Shown here piece by piece: positions 1 through 8,578 of a stretch of DNA of 64,000 bases (its first letter is position 1; every line of letters begins with the position of its first letter). The stretch is from Maribellus sp. CM-23 (GTDB lineage: Bacteria; Bacteroidota; Bacteroidia; Bacteroidales; Prolixibacteraceae). Made by a program: the position numbers and the translations under genes. The stretch lies in contig NZ_JADWYJ010000003.1 in the NCBI RefSeq assembly GCF_021354595.1, positions 372,001 to 436,000 of the forward strand, in the 5' to 3' direction. Under the pieces are notes generated by a model. That model searched no databases, was not told the DNA's origin, and saw only the letters and a program-made list of their open reading frames with translations.

Positions 1-869
1 TTTTACCTGCCTGGCGCCCTGACAAGGCCATGGCCGTTGAGAATACAAAAGTTTACAACCAGTATCTCGATAAACTTGAGGAAGCAGCCGGTGAAAACAT
101 TCGTACTTTCTCTGATTTGATGGATGCATTAGATAACCGGCACCAGTTTTTTCACGACAATGGTTGCCGTTTAAGTGATCATGGAGTTGAAACGGTTTTG
201 GCCGAAGACTATACCGAAGCGGAAATTGAAAAGATTTTTGGGAAAGTAAGAGCCGGAAACGATCTTACGAAAGAGGAGATACGTAAGTTTCAGTCAGCCA
301 TGTTGTATGAATTCGGAATCATGGATCATTCGCGTGGCTGGACACAACAGTTTCATATCGGGGCACTGCGCAACAACAATACCCGTCTTTTCAAACGTTT
401 GGGAGCTGATGTGGGATTTGATTCGATCGGCGACCTTGAAATCGCCCGTCCTTTATCCCGCCTGCTCGATCGGTTGGACATGGAAAACAAACTCAGCCAA
501 ACGATTTTGTACAACCTGAATCCCAAAGACAACGAGATGATCGGGACCATGATCGGAAATTTTCAAGATGGCTCGGTACCCGGTAAAATGCAGTTTGGCT
601 CGGGGTGGTGGTTCCTCGATCAGAAAGACGGTATGGAAAAACAGATGAATACACTTTCCAACCTTGGTTTGCTAAGTCGTTTTGTGGGAATGTTGACCGA
701 TTCCCGCAGCTTTTTGTCTTATACTCGTCACGAATATTTCCGCCGTACACTGTGTAATTTGCTTGGGAAAGACGTGGAGAACGGCGAGATTCCGTACGAT
801 ATGGATTTGTTGGGGAAAATGGTGGAAAACATTTGCTTCAACAATGCGAAAGAATACTTTAAATTTTAG
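1..869 (+). CDS. uxaC: Uronate isomerase, C-terminal part (gene begins before the window)
   Basis: Glucuronate/galacturonate isomerase of the amidohydrolase-like UxaC family, which converts D-glucuronate to fructuronate and D-galacturonate to tagaturonate in the cytoplasm. The open frame reaches the left edge and is read from base 3 (LPAWRPDKAM), so the internal ATG at base 30 is not the start. The WRPDKAM segment resembles the conserved FRPDKA stretch of the family. About 289 residues are present of the roughly 470 usual for UxaC, so the N-terminal metal-binding part lies outside. The end (KMVENICFNNAKEYF) is typical of bacteroidotal UxaC. It precedes kdgK and eda, the later steps of the same pathway. 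The family call is confident; I cannot tell which hexuronate is preferred. Confidence 0.93.
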   Translation, partial: LPAWRPDKAMAVENTKVYNQYLDKLEEAAGENIRTFSDLMDALDNRHQFFHDNGCRLSDHGVETVLAEDYTEAEIEKIFGKVRAGNDLTKEEIRKFQSAMLYEFGIMDHSRGWTQQFHIGALRNNNTRLFKRLGADVGFDSIGDLEIARPLSRLLDRLDMENKLSQTILYNLNPKDNEMIGTMIGNFQDGSVPGKMQFGSGWWFLDQKDGMEKQMNTLSNLGLLSRFVGMLTDSRSFLSYTRHEYFRRTLCNLLGKDVENGEIPYDMDLLGKMVENICFNNAKEYFKF

Positions 870-920
870 TGAAATAAGTATTTAGTAGAAGCAACTGAGT
901 AGAATATTAGCGTGGATTGC

Positions 921-940
921 TATCTTTGCAATCGATTGCA
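921..940 (+). promoter_or_regulatory. -7 promoter box overlapped by a LacI-type palindromic operator
   Basis: TATCTTTG (921-928) fits the Bacteroidota -7 consensus TAnnTTTG. TGCAATCGATTGCA (927-940) is a perfect 14-bp palindrome with a central CG, the layout expected of LacI-family operators. A bound repressor would cover the transcription start upstream of kdgK. I see no good -33 TTTG at the expected distance. The regulator is not in this window. Confidence 0.6.
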
Positions 941-961
941 TAAAAATATAAAAACTGAATC

Positions 962-2062
962 ATGGCCAAAATGAACATTAAACCGAAATCAGAATGCACC
1001 TATGATTGCATTTCTCTTGGGGAAGTTATGCTAAGACTGGATCCGGGGGAAGGTCGCATACGTACCACCCGTCAATTCCAGGCTTGGGAAGGCGGTGGCG
1101 AATACAACGTATCGCGCGGCCTCAGAAGATGCTTTGGGAAGAAAACAGCTATTGTCACTGCATTGGCTGACAACGAGGTAGGTGCTTTAATTGAAGATTT
1201 TATGCTTCAGGGTGGACTGGATACCCAATTTGTAAAATGGGTGGATTACGATGGCTGTGGCCGTTCTGTTCGTAATGGATTGAATTTCACCGAAAGAGGT
1301 TTTGGGATCCGGGGAGCAAAAGGTGTTTCCGATCGTGGAAATACTGCGGCGTCTCAACTAAAACCGGGTGATATTGACTGGGAATACATTTTCGGAACGT
1401 TGGGAGTTCGCTGGATGCATACCGGTGGAATCTTCGCAGCGCTTTCCGAAACAGCAGCTGAAACGGTTATTGAAGCCGTAAAAATTGCCAAAAAGCACGG
1501 AACGATTGTTTCATACGACTTAAATTACCGCCCTTCGCTTTGGAAAGCCATTGGCGGAGAAGCCAAAGCACAGCAAGTAAACCGCGAAATTGCCAAATAT
1601 GTGGATGTGATGATCGGTAACGAAGAAGATTTCACAGCCTGTTTGGGACTCGAAGTGGAAGGCAACGATGAAAACCTGAAAGAACTGGATTTATCGGGTT
1701 ATAAAAGCATGATAAAAAATGCGATCGCCGAATTTCCAAATTTCAAGGTGATAGCCACCACATTACGTACCGTAAAATCAGCTACCGTAAACTCATGGGG
1801 TGCCATTTGCTATTCCGAAGGTGAGATTCACGAAGCTCAGCATCGCGAAGACTTGGAGATAATGGACCGTGTGGGTGGTGGCGATAGCTTTGCATCGGGT
1901 CTGATTTACGGTTTCCTTGAATTTAATGACGGAGCCAGGGCCGTTGAATACGGTGCGGCACACGGTGCATTGGCCATGACTACTCCGGGTGATACAACAA
2001 TGGCTACTTTATCAGAAGTGGAAAAAATAATTGGTGGCGGAAGCGCACGTGTCGATCGCTAA
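962..2062 (+). CDS. kdgK: 2-keto-3-deoxygluconate kinase (PfkB family)
   Basis: Sugar kinase of the PfkB/ribokinase family, 366 residues, predicted to phosphorylate 2-keto-3-deoxy-D-gluconate to KDPG. The N-terminal part has the Gly-rich substrate-binding region (EGGGEYNVSRGLRR, about residues 43-56). The C-terminal PfkB signature DRVGGGDSFASG (about 301-312) holds the catalytic Asp and anion hole. The substrate is inferred from position: uxaC lies upstream and KDPG aldolase follows 95 bp downstream, so uronate goes to KDG, then KDPG, then pyruvate and glyceraldehyde-3-phosphate. The preceding operator suggests control by a LacI-type repressor. An N-terminal extension of about 14 residues before the fold (start MAKMNIK) is common in bacteroidotal homologues. 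Other keto-sugar kinases of the family cannot be excluded by sequence alone. Confidence 0.88.
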   Translation: MAKMNIKPKSECTYDCISLGEVMLRLDPGEGRIRTTRQFQAWEGGGEYNVSRGLRRCFGKKTAIVTALADNEVGALIEDFMLQGGLDTQFVKWVDYDGCGRSVRNGLNFTERGFGIRGAKGVSDRGNTAASQLKPGDIDWEYIFGTLGVRWMHTGGIFAALSETAAETVIEAVKIAKKHGTIVSYDLNYRPSLWKAIGGEAKAQQVNREIAKYVDVMIGNEEDFTACLGLEVEGNDENLKELDLSGYKSMIKNAIAEFPNFKVIATTLRTVKSATVNSWGAICYSEGEIHEAQHREDLEIMDRVGGGDSFASGLIYGFLEFNDGARAVEYGAAHGALAMTTPGDTTMATLSEVEKIIGGGSARVDR

Positions 2063-2085
2063 TATAGAATAGTATTCAGTCGCAG

Positions 2086-2152
2086 TTTACAGTAACTAGC
2101 ATATCTTGCTTCAAACGAAAACTGAAAACTGCGGCTGTCAACTGAAAACTCA
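2086..2152. repeat. Heptad-phased intergenic repeat (kdgK-eda gap)
   Basis: The gap contains GAAAACT-GAAAACT-GCGGCTG-type units, a 7-bp period with AACTG recurring. The 16-mer AGTCGCAGTTTACAGT found here recurs near 34.32 kb. It is one member of the dispersed family described in the findings. Confidence 0.5.
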
Positions 2153-2157
2153 AAAAA

Positions 2158-2829
2158 ATGGCAAGATTTTCAAGAATACAAGTCGCACTGACAATGAAAG
2201 AAACCGGGATGGTTCCGGTGTTCTATCATAAAGATGTGGAAGTTTGCAAACAAGTGGTAAAAGCCTGTTACGAAGGTGGAGTTCGTTTGTTCGAATTCAC
2301 AAACCGGGGTGATTTTGCCACCCTTGTTTTTGCGGAACTTAACAAATGGGCTATCCAGGAGTGCCCGGAAATGATTATGGGTGTAGGTTCTATTGTGGAT
2401 GAGGCAACTGCAGCCATGTACATTGCGCTGGGGACCAACTTTGTGGTAGCTCCATTGGTCGATGAGGGAACCGCAAAAGTATGTAACAAACGCAAAATTG
2501 CCTGGAGTCCAGGCTGCGGCTCGGTTACTGAAATTGGCCGTGCGCATGAACTCGGGGCTGAAGTAGTAAAAATCTTCCCCGGTTCGCAGGTAGGGGGACC
2601 GAGCTTTGTAAAAGCCGTTAAAGGGCCTATGCCATGGGCGAGCATCATGCCAACAGGCGGCGTTTCTCCCGACGAGGAAAACCTGAAACAGTGGTTTGAT
2701 GCGGGAGTTACCTGCGTGGGAATGGGATCGCAGTTGTTCCCCAAAGAAGTGTTGGCCGAAGGAAATTATGCCTACATTACCGAAAAATGTGCAGAAGCGC
2801 TGCAAATCATTCAGCGTCTTAAATCATAG
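2158..2829 (+). CDS. eda: KDPG / 4-hydroxy-2-oxoglutarate aldolase
   Basis: Class I aldolase of the KDPG aldolase family, 223 residues, which cleaves 2-keto-3-deoxy-6-phosphogluconate to pyruvate and glyceraldehyde-3-phosphate. The Schiff-base lysine is Lys138 in VVKIFPGS. The catalytic glutamate is Glu46 in LFEFTNR, and the phosphate-binding region PTGGVSPDEEN follows near residues 184-194. Length and motif order match the family. It completes the hexuronate branch begun by UxaC and KdgK and is followed 44 bp later by the TRAP transporter genes, so catabolism and uptake are probably co-transcribed. The start ATG is preceded by an A-rich stretch rather than a Shine-Dalgarno site, as is usual in this phylum. 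Confidence 0.94.
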   Translation: MARFSRIQVALTMKETGMVPVFYHKDVEVCKQVVKACYEGGVRLFEFTNRGDFATLVFAELNKWAIQECPEMIMGVGSIVDEATAAMYIALGTNFVVAPLVDEGTAKVCNKRKIAWSPGCGSVTEIGRAHELGAEVVKIFPGSQVGGPSFVKAVKGPMPWASIMPTGGVSPDEENLKQWFDAGVTCVGMGSQLFPKEVLAEGNYAYITEKCAEALQIIQRLKS

Positions 2830-2873
2830 ACAATACACTTTGATCGTAAAAAATCAGACTTAAACCAATAAAA

Positions 2874-3854
2874 ATGAAACCTGTTAGAATAATTATTGCC
2901 TTACTTTCTTTGGGGATTGTTATGGGATGCAGTAATGCAAGCCATCACAAAGTGCTCAAACTGGCACATGGCCTCGATCCCACACACCCGGTGCACAAAG
3001 GAATGGAGTTTATGGCGCAGCGTTTGGCCGAAAAATCAAACGGACAGCTTACCATCGATATTTATCCCAGCGGACAGCTTGGTTCCGAACAGCAGTGTGT
3101 GGAATTGTTGCAGATTGGGAGCCTGGCTATCACCAAGGTTTCCGCAGCAGTAATGGAGAGCTTTACCCCAAAATTCAAAGTACTTGGATTGCCATATATT
3201 TTCAGATCAAAAGAACATTCCTTTAATGTTTTTGACGGAGAGATCGGAAAGGAATTGCTGCTGGGTACCGAAGAATACTGGATTCGCGGCTTATGTTTTT
3301 ACGATGCAGGTTTCCGGAGTTTTTATACCATCGACAAACCGATTAAAACCCCGGATGATTTGAATGGATTGAAGATCAGGGTGATGAAAAGCCAAAGTGC
3401 CATGGAAATGGTAAAAGCGCTGGGAGGTTCTCCAACACCTATTTCGTGGGGTGAATTATATACCGCGCTGCAAAGTGGGGTGGTGGATGGAGCCGAAAAT
3501 AACCCGCCCAGTTTGTATACTTCGCACCATTACGAGGTGTGTAAAGAATATTCGCTTGACGAACATACCTGTGTGCCCGATGTATTGATCATTAGTACCA
3601 AAGTATGGAACAGCCTTACCGAAGAGGAAAAGAAATGGATGCAGGAAGCGGCGGATGAATCGGTGCCGGTTGAACGGAAATACTGGGCCGAGTCGGTGGA
3701 AGAATCGCTGCGGGTTGTGCAGGAGGCCGGTGTAAAAATTCATTATCCTGATAAAAAGTTGTTTGCCGATAAAGTTCAGGGGCTTTTGAATAAATACAAG
3801 GAAGACAAAGTTTTGGGCGACCTGATCCGAAGAATTGAGGCTGTGGAAGACTAA
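2874..3854 (+). CDS. dctP: TRAP transporter solute-binding lipoprotein (DctP)
   Basis: Extracytoplasmic solute receptor of a tripartite ATP-independent periplasmic transporter, 326 residues. It starts with a lipoprotein signal peptide (lipobox VMGC, Cys at about residue 19), so the receptor should be anchored in a membrane rather than free. The body shows DctP-family features: KLAHGLDPTHPVHKG near the mature N-terminus, the region YPSGQLGSEQQCVE, and GLKIRVMKS, where DctP proteins carry the Arg that binds the substrate carboxylate. The position after uxaC-kdgK-eda points to a hexuronate or unsaturated-uronate product as ligand; this is inferred from context only. The membrane subunits DctQ and DctM follow directly. 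Confidence 0.93.
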   Translation: MKPVRIIIALLSLGIVMGCSNASHHKVLKLAHGLDPTHPVHKGMEFMAQRLAEKSNGQLTIDIYPSGQLGSEQQCVELLQIGSLAITKVSAAVMESFTPKFKVLGLPYIFRSKEHSFNVFDGEIGKELLLGTEEYWIRGLCFYDAGFRSFYTIDKPIKTPDDLNGLKIRVMKSQSAMEMVKALGGSPTPISWGELYTALQSGVVDGAENNPPSLYTSHHYEVCKEYSLDEHTCVPDVLIISTKVWNSLTEEEKKWMQEAADESVPVERKYWAESVEESLRVVQEAGVKIHYPDKKLFADKVQGLLNKYKEDKVLGDLIRRIEAVED

Positions 3855-3873
3855 CCTTTAACCGTTCTAGACT

Positions 3874-4338
3874 ATGAGACAAAAAATTGACAAGATTATA
3901 GAAATTGTTTTAGTGGCGCTGATGAGCATCCTGGTTATCGATGTTTTGTGGCAGGTGTTCAGTCGCTACGTTCTTTCGGCTCCCAGTTCGTTTACCGACG
4001 AGCTAGCCGGATTCCTTCTGATTTGGGTAGGCCTGCTCGGCTCTGCTTACGTGGCTGGTAAAAACGAACACCTGGCCATTGACTTACTGCTTCAGAAAAT
4101 GAAGGGGATGAAAAAACGCAGGTTGCAAATCATCATCAACAGCATAGTAGGACTTTTTGCTCTTTTTGTGATGGTAGTTGGTGGAGTTTGGCTTGTTTAC
4201 ACCCGCTTTTACCTGGGAGTTAACTCCGCTGCACTGGCTTTGCCGCTTGGTTACGTTTACCTGGTGGTTCCTGTCAGTGGCCTGCTTATTATATACTATT
4301 CGATCGATAATTCACTTAACCTAAATATTGAAGACTAA
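3874..4338 (+). CDS. dctQ: TRAP transporter small membrane subunit (DctQ)
   Basis: Small four-helix membrane subunit of the TRAP transporter, 154 residues. Hydrophobic segments lie at about 8-28, 45-62, 88-110 and 125-145. The motif DELAGFLLIWVGLLGSAY is characteristic of DctQ. It couples the receptor DctP to the large permease DctM and is needed for sodium-driven uptake. It begins 19 bp after dctP. Its TAA stop shares its last base with the ATG of dctM (TAATG), which indicates translational coupling. Confidence 0.93.
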   Translation: MRQKIDKIIEIVLVALMSILVIDVLWQVFSRYVLSAPSSFTDELAGFLLIWVGLLGSAYVAGKNEHLAIDLLLQKMKGMKKRRLQIIINSIVGLFALFVMVVGGVWLVYTRFYLGVNSAALALPLGYVYLVVPVSGLLIIYYSIDNSLNLNIED

Positions 4339-5801
4339 TGGAATTCCTAGGCGTAATTGTACTGGTAGTAAGTTTTATATTCTTATTGGTGATCGGTGTG
4401 CCAATAGCCTTTAGTATTGGTATTTCCGGTATTTTAACCATGTTGGTGACCATCATGCCTTTACCGGCGGCCACCACTTTTGCACAGCGAATGGCAACAG
4501 GGCTCGATAGTTTTGCCCTTTTGGCGATACCCTTTTTTATATTGGCCGGAAACATCATGAACAAGGGAGGAATAGCGATCCGGCTGATTGATTTTGCCCG
4601 TGTTCTGGTAGGACGCTGGCCTGCCGGTTTGGCTTTTGTAAACGTATTTGCCAATATGCTGTTTGGTGCCATTTCTGGTTCGGCAGCTGCCTCTGCTTCT
4701 GCCATCGGTAGTATTATGATGCCCGAGTTGAACAAAGAAGGCTACGACAAAAACTTCAGCGCAGCAGTAAACATCACTTCTGCTACCACGGGGCTTTCGA
4801 TCCCGCCGAGTAATATACTGATCGTATATTCACTGGCCAGTGGCGGGGTTTCCATTACAGCCCTTTTCCTGGCGGGTTATGCGCCTGGTATTTTAACCGG
4901 GCTCGGAATTATGGGAATGGCGCTGGCCATGTTCTCTTACAAACATTTTGGGGTGAAGGGAATGGTTCGGAACGTTTCAAAATTCCTGGCGGTATTGGTT
5001 GGAATAGCCCTGGTTGCGGTGGGAATATACAAAGTGAAATCGCTGGTTTCTCCGGGAGCTGCAACGGCTATTTACGGCGGACTTGCTGCTGTTTTCCTCG
5101 CTGGTTTTGGATTTTATGCGAGCAAACACAAACAAGGAGCGAAGAATGCGTTAAAAACGTTTCTGAATGCTTTGCCCAGTTTAATGTTGCTGGTAATTGT
5201 GATCGGCGGTATTGTTGCCGGTTTCTTTACCGCTACCGAAGCCTCGGCTGTGGCAGTTCTTTACGCACTGATACTGGCCTTTGTGTACCGCGAATTGTCG
5301 TGGAAAGATTTGCCCGATGTAATTCTACGTTCGGTAAAAACCACCGCCTTTGTATTGTTGCTTGTTGCTACCTGTATCGGCCTTTCCTGGATCATGGCCT
5401 ACGAAAATATTCCGCAAAATGTAAGTGAAGCGCTCCTGGCACTCAGCGACAACAAATTTGTGATTCTGCTGATCATCAACCTGATTCTGTTGTTTGTGGG
5501 CATATTTATGGATATGACTCCGGCGGTACTGATCTTCACTCCGATCTTTCTTCCGATTGTTACCAACCTGGGGCTCGACCCGATTCACTTCGGAATCATT
5601 ATGGTGCTGAACTTAAGCGTTGGTTTGGGAACACCTCCTGTGGGCTCCCTGTTGTTTATCGGTTGTAGTGTCAGCGAAGTAAAAATTGAAACCGTGATCA
5701 AGCCCCTGTTACCCATGTTTGCGGTAATGATTGTTACTTTGTTGCTGGTTACTTATGTTCCCGAAATTTCACTTTGGTTGCCCAAAACATTGGGATTTTA
5801 A
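4338..5801 (+). CDS. dctM: TRAP transporter large permease subunit (DctM), with an inserted segment
   Basis: Large permease subunit of the TRAP transporter, an ion-transporter-superfamily elevator protein with about a dozen membrane helices. Family motifs include PFFILAGNIMNKGG, GAISGSAAASASAIG and SAVAVLYALILAF, with NLSVGLGTPPVG near the C-terminus. At 487 residues it is about 60 longer than the usual 425-430. The extra stretch lies near residues 213-268 and carries two additional hydrophobic segments separated by a lysine-rich loop (SKHKQGAKNALK). It overlaps dctQ by one base and is followed by a hairpin terminator, so it ends the uronate operon. Substrate assignment follows dctP. Confidence 0.93.
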   Translation: MEFLGVIVLVVSFIFLLVIGVPIAFSIGISGILTMLVTIMPLPAATTFAQRMATGLDSFALLAIPFFILAGNIMNKGGIAIRLIDFARVLVGRWPAGLAFVNVFANMLFGAISGSAAASASAIGSIMMPELNKEGYDKNFSAAVNITSATTGLSIPPSNILIVYSLASGGVSITALFLAGYAPGILTGLGIMGMALAMFSYKHFGVKGMVRNVSKFLAVLVGIALVAVGIYKVKSLVSPGAATAIYGGLAAVFLAGFGFYASKHKQGAKNALKTFLNALPSLMLLVIVIGGIVAGFFTATEASAVAVLYALILAFVYRELSWKDLPDVILRSVKTTAFVLLLVATCIGLSWIMAYENIPQNVSEALLALSDNKFVILLIINLILLFVGIFMDMTPAVLIFTPIFLPIVTNLGLDPIHFGIIMVLNLSVGLGTPPVGSLLFIGCSVSEVKIETVIKPLLPMFAVMIVTLLLVTYVPEISLWLPKTLGF

Positions 5802-5834
5802 GAAAACATCTGTTGAGATACCAAGAATATTTAG

Positions 5835-5868
5835 CGATAGCTTCACCTTGTGTGGGGCTATCGTTTTT
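5835..5868 (+). terminator. Rho-independent terminator after dctM
   Basis: CGATAGC (5835-5841) pairs perfectly with GCTATCG (5857-5863), directly followed by five Ts. It closes the uronate/TRAP operon. Confidence 0.75.
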
Positions 5869-5928
5869 ATGTTAACGATAAAAATCCTTGCGTTATCGAA
5901 AAAAGTGGCAGAAAGGTTTTTGGCTTTC

Positions 5929-5936
5929 TACCTTTG
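5929..5936 (+). promoter_or_regulatory. Putative -7 box for the lipoprotein-LytS-LytTR operon
   Basis: TACCTTTG matches TAnnTTTG and lies 26 bp before the ATG at 5962, just after the dctM terminator. No convincing -33 element is visible at 19-21 bp upstream. Confidence 0.45.
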
Positions 5937-5961
5937 AGTCAAAATCAAAAACAAAAGTGTC

Positions 5962-6594
5962 ATGAAGAAGAAAGTATATATTTTAACAGCGTTGATCGCT
6001 CTTTTCTTTTCGGGTTGTGTGGTGTTTTCGTTTTACCCGCTTTACACCGAAAAAGATCTTTTCCCAAACGATATTTTAACGGGCGAATGGTTTGAAAACG
6101 ACGATCAGGTAGTGAAATTCAACGAGGGGGAAGATGTATGGAGTTTTGTACATCCGTACGTCGATAAGGAAATGACAGAAGTAGACAGTTGCAGCTACGT
6201 TTTAACATTGCATTCGGAAGAGAATGGAGAAGAAGTTTCATCCACTTTTCTTGTTCACATCGTTAAACTTGCCGGGCAGTATTTTCTCGATTTCTATTTA
6301 AAGGAATATCCCAATGATGGTGAATTCAGACTTTCTACTTTTCACGTTATTCCGGTTCATACCATTGCTAAATTAGAGGTGGAAAAAGATGTGTTGAAGA
6401 TTCGCTGGTTTAACCCCGACTGGCTGTCAAAACTGATCCGAGAGAATAAAATCAGGATACATCATGAAGCAAACGACGAGTTTATTTTGCTCACCGCCAA
6501 ACCACAGGAACTTCAGAAATTTGTAACAAAATATGTAAATTCGGAGGAGGCCTTTGAAGATGGACTGGAAGTGATTCTACATCGGAAAAACTAA
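5962..6594 (+). CDS. Hypothetical lipoprotein, first gene of a two-component operon
   Basis: 210 residues with a lipoprotein signal peptide (hydrophobic core LTALIALFF, lipobox SGC, Cys at residue 19). The mature part is mostly beta-strand-like, with aromatic and acidic stretches (GEWFENDDQVVKFNEGEDVWSF begins with a motif reminiscent of lipocalin-like or DUF-type periplasmic domains) and no enzyme motif. I do not recognise the family. It is separated from the LytS-like kinase gene by one base, so it is translated from the same message. A role as envelope sensor or target of that kinase is possible but is only inferred from position. Confidence 0.8.
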   Translation: MKKKVYILTALIALFFSGCVVFSFYPLYTEKDLFPNDILTGEWFENDDQVVKFNEGEDVWSFVHPYVDKEMTEVDSCSYVLTLHSEENGEEVSSTFLVHIVKLAGQYFLDFYLKEYPNDGEFRLSTFHVIPVHTIAKLEVEKDVLKIRWFNPDWLSKLIRENKIRIHHEANDEFILLTAKPQELQKFVTKYVNSEEAFEDGLEVILHRKN

Positions 6595-6595
6595 T

Positions 6596-7630
6596 ATGTG
6601 GCAGAAACTAAAAATATATTTTAACCGGCTGATCAGGAACAGGTTTTTGCAACACCTGTTCTTCTGGTGTCTATCGTTTTTGGTTTTGATGAACGTGCTG
6701 AAAGTTTCAGCCGAGGTAAAAACAATCGACCTGATTTATGCGGCCATTTTTCATATTCCTATTGTAGCCGTGGTTTACATCAACCTGCGCCTGTTGTTCC
6801 CGTTCTTTCTCGAAAAAGGCAAGTACCTTTTGTATTCTTTGCTGATTTTATCGCTGATTGCCCTGGGCTCCGGTTTTTACCTGGTGCTTTTTAATAAATG
6901 GGTCGATTATTTTTTTGAAGGCTACTACTTTATTGCTTTTTACGGGTTTTGGGACATTTCGCTGTACTTTGCAGTTTACCTGGTAGCTACCAGTTTACTG
7001 CGGCTGGCGCGTGGCTGGTTCCGCCTGCAGGAAATAGAAACGGAACGTAACAAGGCCGAGTTGAAAGCACTTCGCTCGCAGATCAACCCACATTTTCTTT
7101 TTAATTCGTTGAACAGCATTTACAGCCTGTCCAGAAAAAACTCAAAAGAAGTTCCGGAGAAAATAGTTCAGCTAAGCGATTTGTTACGCCACATTATTTA
7201 CGATTCGGACCGTGATTTTATCCCGCTGGAAAAAGAAATGGAGATGATCAGGAATTACATAACACTTCAAAACCTGCGAACCGATGAACAGCATAAAATT
7301 AACCTGCAGGTTGATGGCGAAGAGAAAGAGAAAATGATCGCCCCGATGATCATTCTTCCTTTTGTCGAGAACAGTTTTAAACACGGGCTAAAAGGAGGCT
7401 CCGACAATGCTTTTGTCAATATACTTTTAACCATTTCGGACCACAAACTGGATTTGGAGATTGCCAACAGTAAAGGGAAATCGGCTAACGATACGGATCT
7501 TCGTTACCAGGGAATCGGAATTGAAAACGTTCGGAAAAGGCTCGAAATGCTTTATCCGGGCAAGCATAAACTGAAGATTACGGAAACCGAACAAACTTTT
7601 ACCGTAGATTTACAGATCGAAATCAACTGA
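6596..7630 (+). CDS. LytS-like sensor histidine kinase
   Basis: Membrane histidine kinase of the LytS/YehU class (His_kinase family), 344 residues. Four hydrophobic segments occupy residues 17-35, 45-70, 78-100 and 111-135 and form the sensor part without an obvious periplasmic domain. A short coiled linker (LQEIETERNKAELKALRSQ) follows. The phospho-acceptor is His166 in INPHFLFNSLN. The ATP-binding N box is ENSFKHG at 258-264 and a G box GIGIENVRKRL lies near residue 308. It is followed three bases later by a LytTR response regulator, its evident partner. In Bacteroidota such pairs often control envelope or transport genes; the two ABC genes downstream may be their target. Confidence 0.93.
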   Translation: MWQKLKIYFNRLIRNRFLQHLFFWCLSFLVLMNVLKVSAEVKTIDLIYAAIFHIPIVAVVYINLRLLFPFFLEKGKYLLYSLLILSLIALGSGFYLVLFNKWVDYFFEGYYFIAFYGFWDISLYFAVYLVATSLLRLARGWFRLQEIETERNKAELKALRSQINPHFLFNSLNSIYSLSRKNSKEVPEKIVQLSDLLRHIIYDSDRDFIPLEKEMEMIRNYITLQNLRTDEQHKINLQVDGEEKEKMIAPMIILPFVENSFKHGLKGGSDNAFVNILLTISDHKLDLEIANSKGKSANDTDLRYQGIGIENVRKRLEMLYPGKHKLKITETEQTFTVDLQIEIN

Positions 7631-7633
7631 CGT

Positions 7634-8320
7634 ATGATACTGAACTGCCTGATTATTGACGACGAGCCCTTATCGCGGGATGTGCTGACTGATTTTGCCG
7701 GCATGTGTCCGGAGCTGAATCTGCTGGGCACGTGCAACGATGCCCTCGAAGCCGGGCAGGTGCTTGCGAAGCAAAAAGTAGACCTGCTGTTTCTTGATAT
7801 CAACATGCCCAAATTAAGCGGGATCAGTTTTGTAAAAAGCCTGAGAGAAAGTCCGTTGTTTATCCTGGTGACGGCTTATCCCGAATATGCGCTGGAAGGT
7901 TTTGAAATCGATGCTGTGGATTACCTTTTAAAGCCCGTTTCGTTTGAGCGTTTCCGAACAGCGGTTAACCGGGCGGCGGAAAGGTATTCTTCGAACTGGG
8001 AAAATACGCAGCCGGCACACATTATGCTTCGCGCCGATAAAAAGGACTACCGGATTGAATTGGAGCACATTCTTTACCTGGAAGCCCAAGGCGATTATGT
8101 GCGTTTTGTCACCGAAAAACAAAACCTCACTGTTCACGGCACGCTCAAGGAATTTATCGAGATGCTTTCGGCTGCCTGTTTTGAGCGTATTCACAAATCG
8201 TATGTTATTGCATTAAATAAAGTTGAATACCTCGAAGGAAACCTGGTAAAAGTAGGAGAATACAAACTGCCGGTAAGCCTTCATTTCAGAGAAAACCTGC
8301 TGGCAAAGTTGAAATTGTAA
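7634..8320 (+). CDS. LytTR-family response regulator
   Basis: 228 residues. The receiver domain (1 to about 118) has acidic residues Asp9-Asp10 (IIDDEPLS), phospho-acceptor Asp55 in LLFLDINMPK, Thr80 and Lys100 (LLKPVSF). The C-terminal LytTR DNA-binding domain (about 135-226) is recognised by ILYLEAQGDYVRF and FERIHKSYVIALNKVEYLEG. LytTR proteins bind pairs of short direct repeats and activate transcription. It is co-transcribed with the upstream kinase and lipoprotein. The next gene, an ABC exporter half, starts 258 bp downstream on the same strand and could be a target. Confidence 0.95.
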   Translation: MILNCLIIDDEPLSRDVLTDFAGMCPELNLLGTCNDALEAGQVLAKQKVDLLFLDINMPKLSGISFVKSLRESPLFILVTAYPEYALEGFEIDAVDYLLKPVSFERFRTAVNRAAERYSSNWENTQPAHIMLRADKKDYRIELEHILYLEAQGDYVRFVTEKQNLTVHGTLKEFIEMLSAACFERIHKSYVIALNKVEYLEGNLVKVGEYKLPVSLHFRENLLAKLKL

Positions 8321-8578
8321 TGACGCTTGTTTGCTTGCACTCAAAGCTTTTCTTCAGTATAAATCTTAATCACAATCAACCTGAACATTTCTTGTGCCCA
8401 TTGGTTTTATTTGCTGAATATAAAACAAGGGCATTCGAAGGGGATCCCAATTTTAAGAAGACTAATACAATTTTGACGCTGATCGCTATAAAATGCAGGA
8501 GAGGGGATAACTCCTTTTTAAATTTCGTGACCTGTGTGGCAGTTTTTAGTTTTCTTTGCAAATTAGTCAGAGATATTC

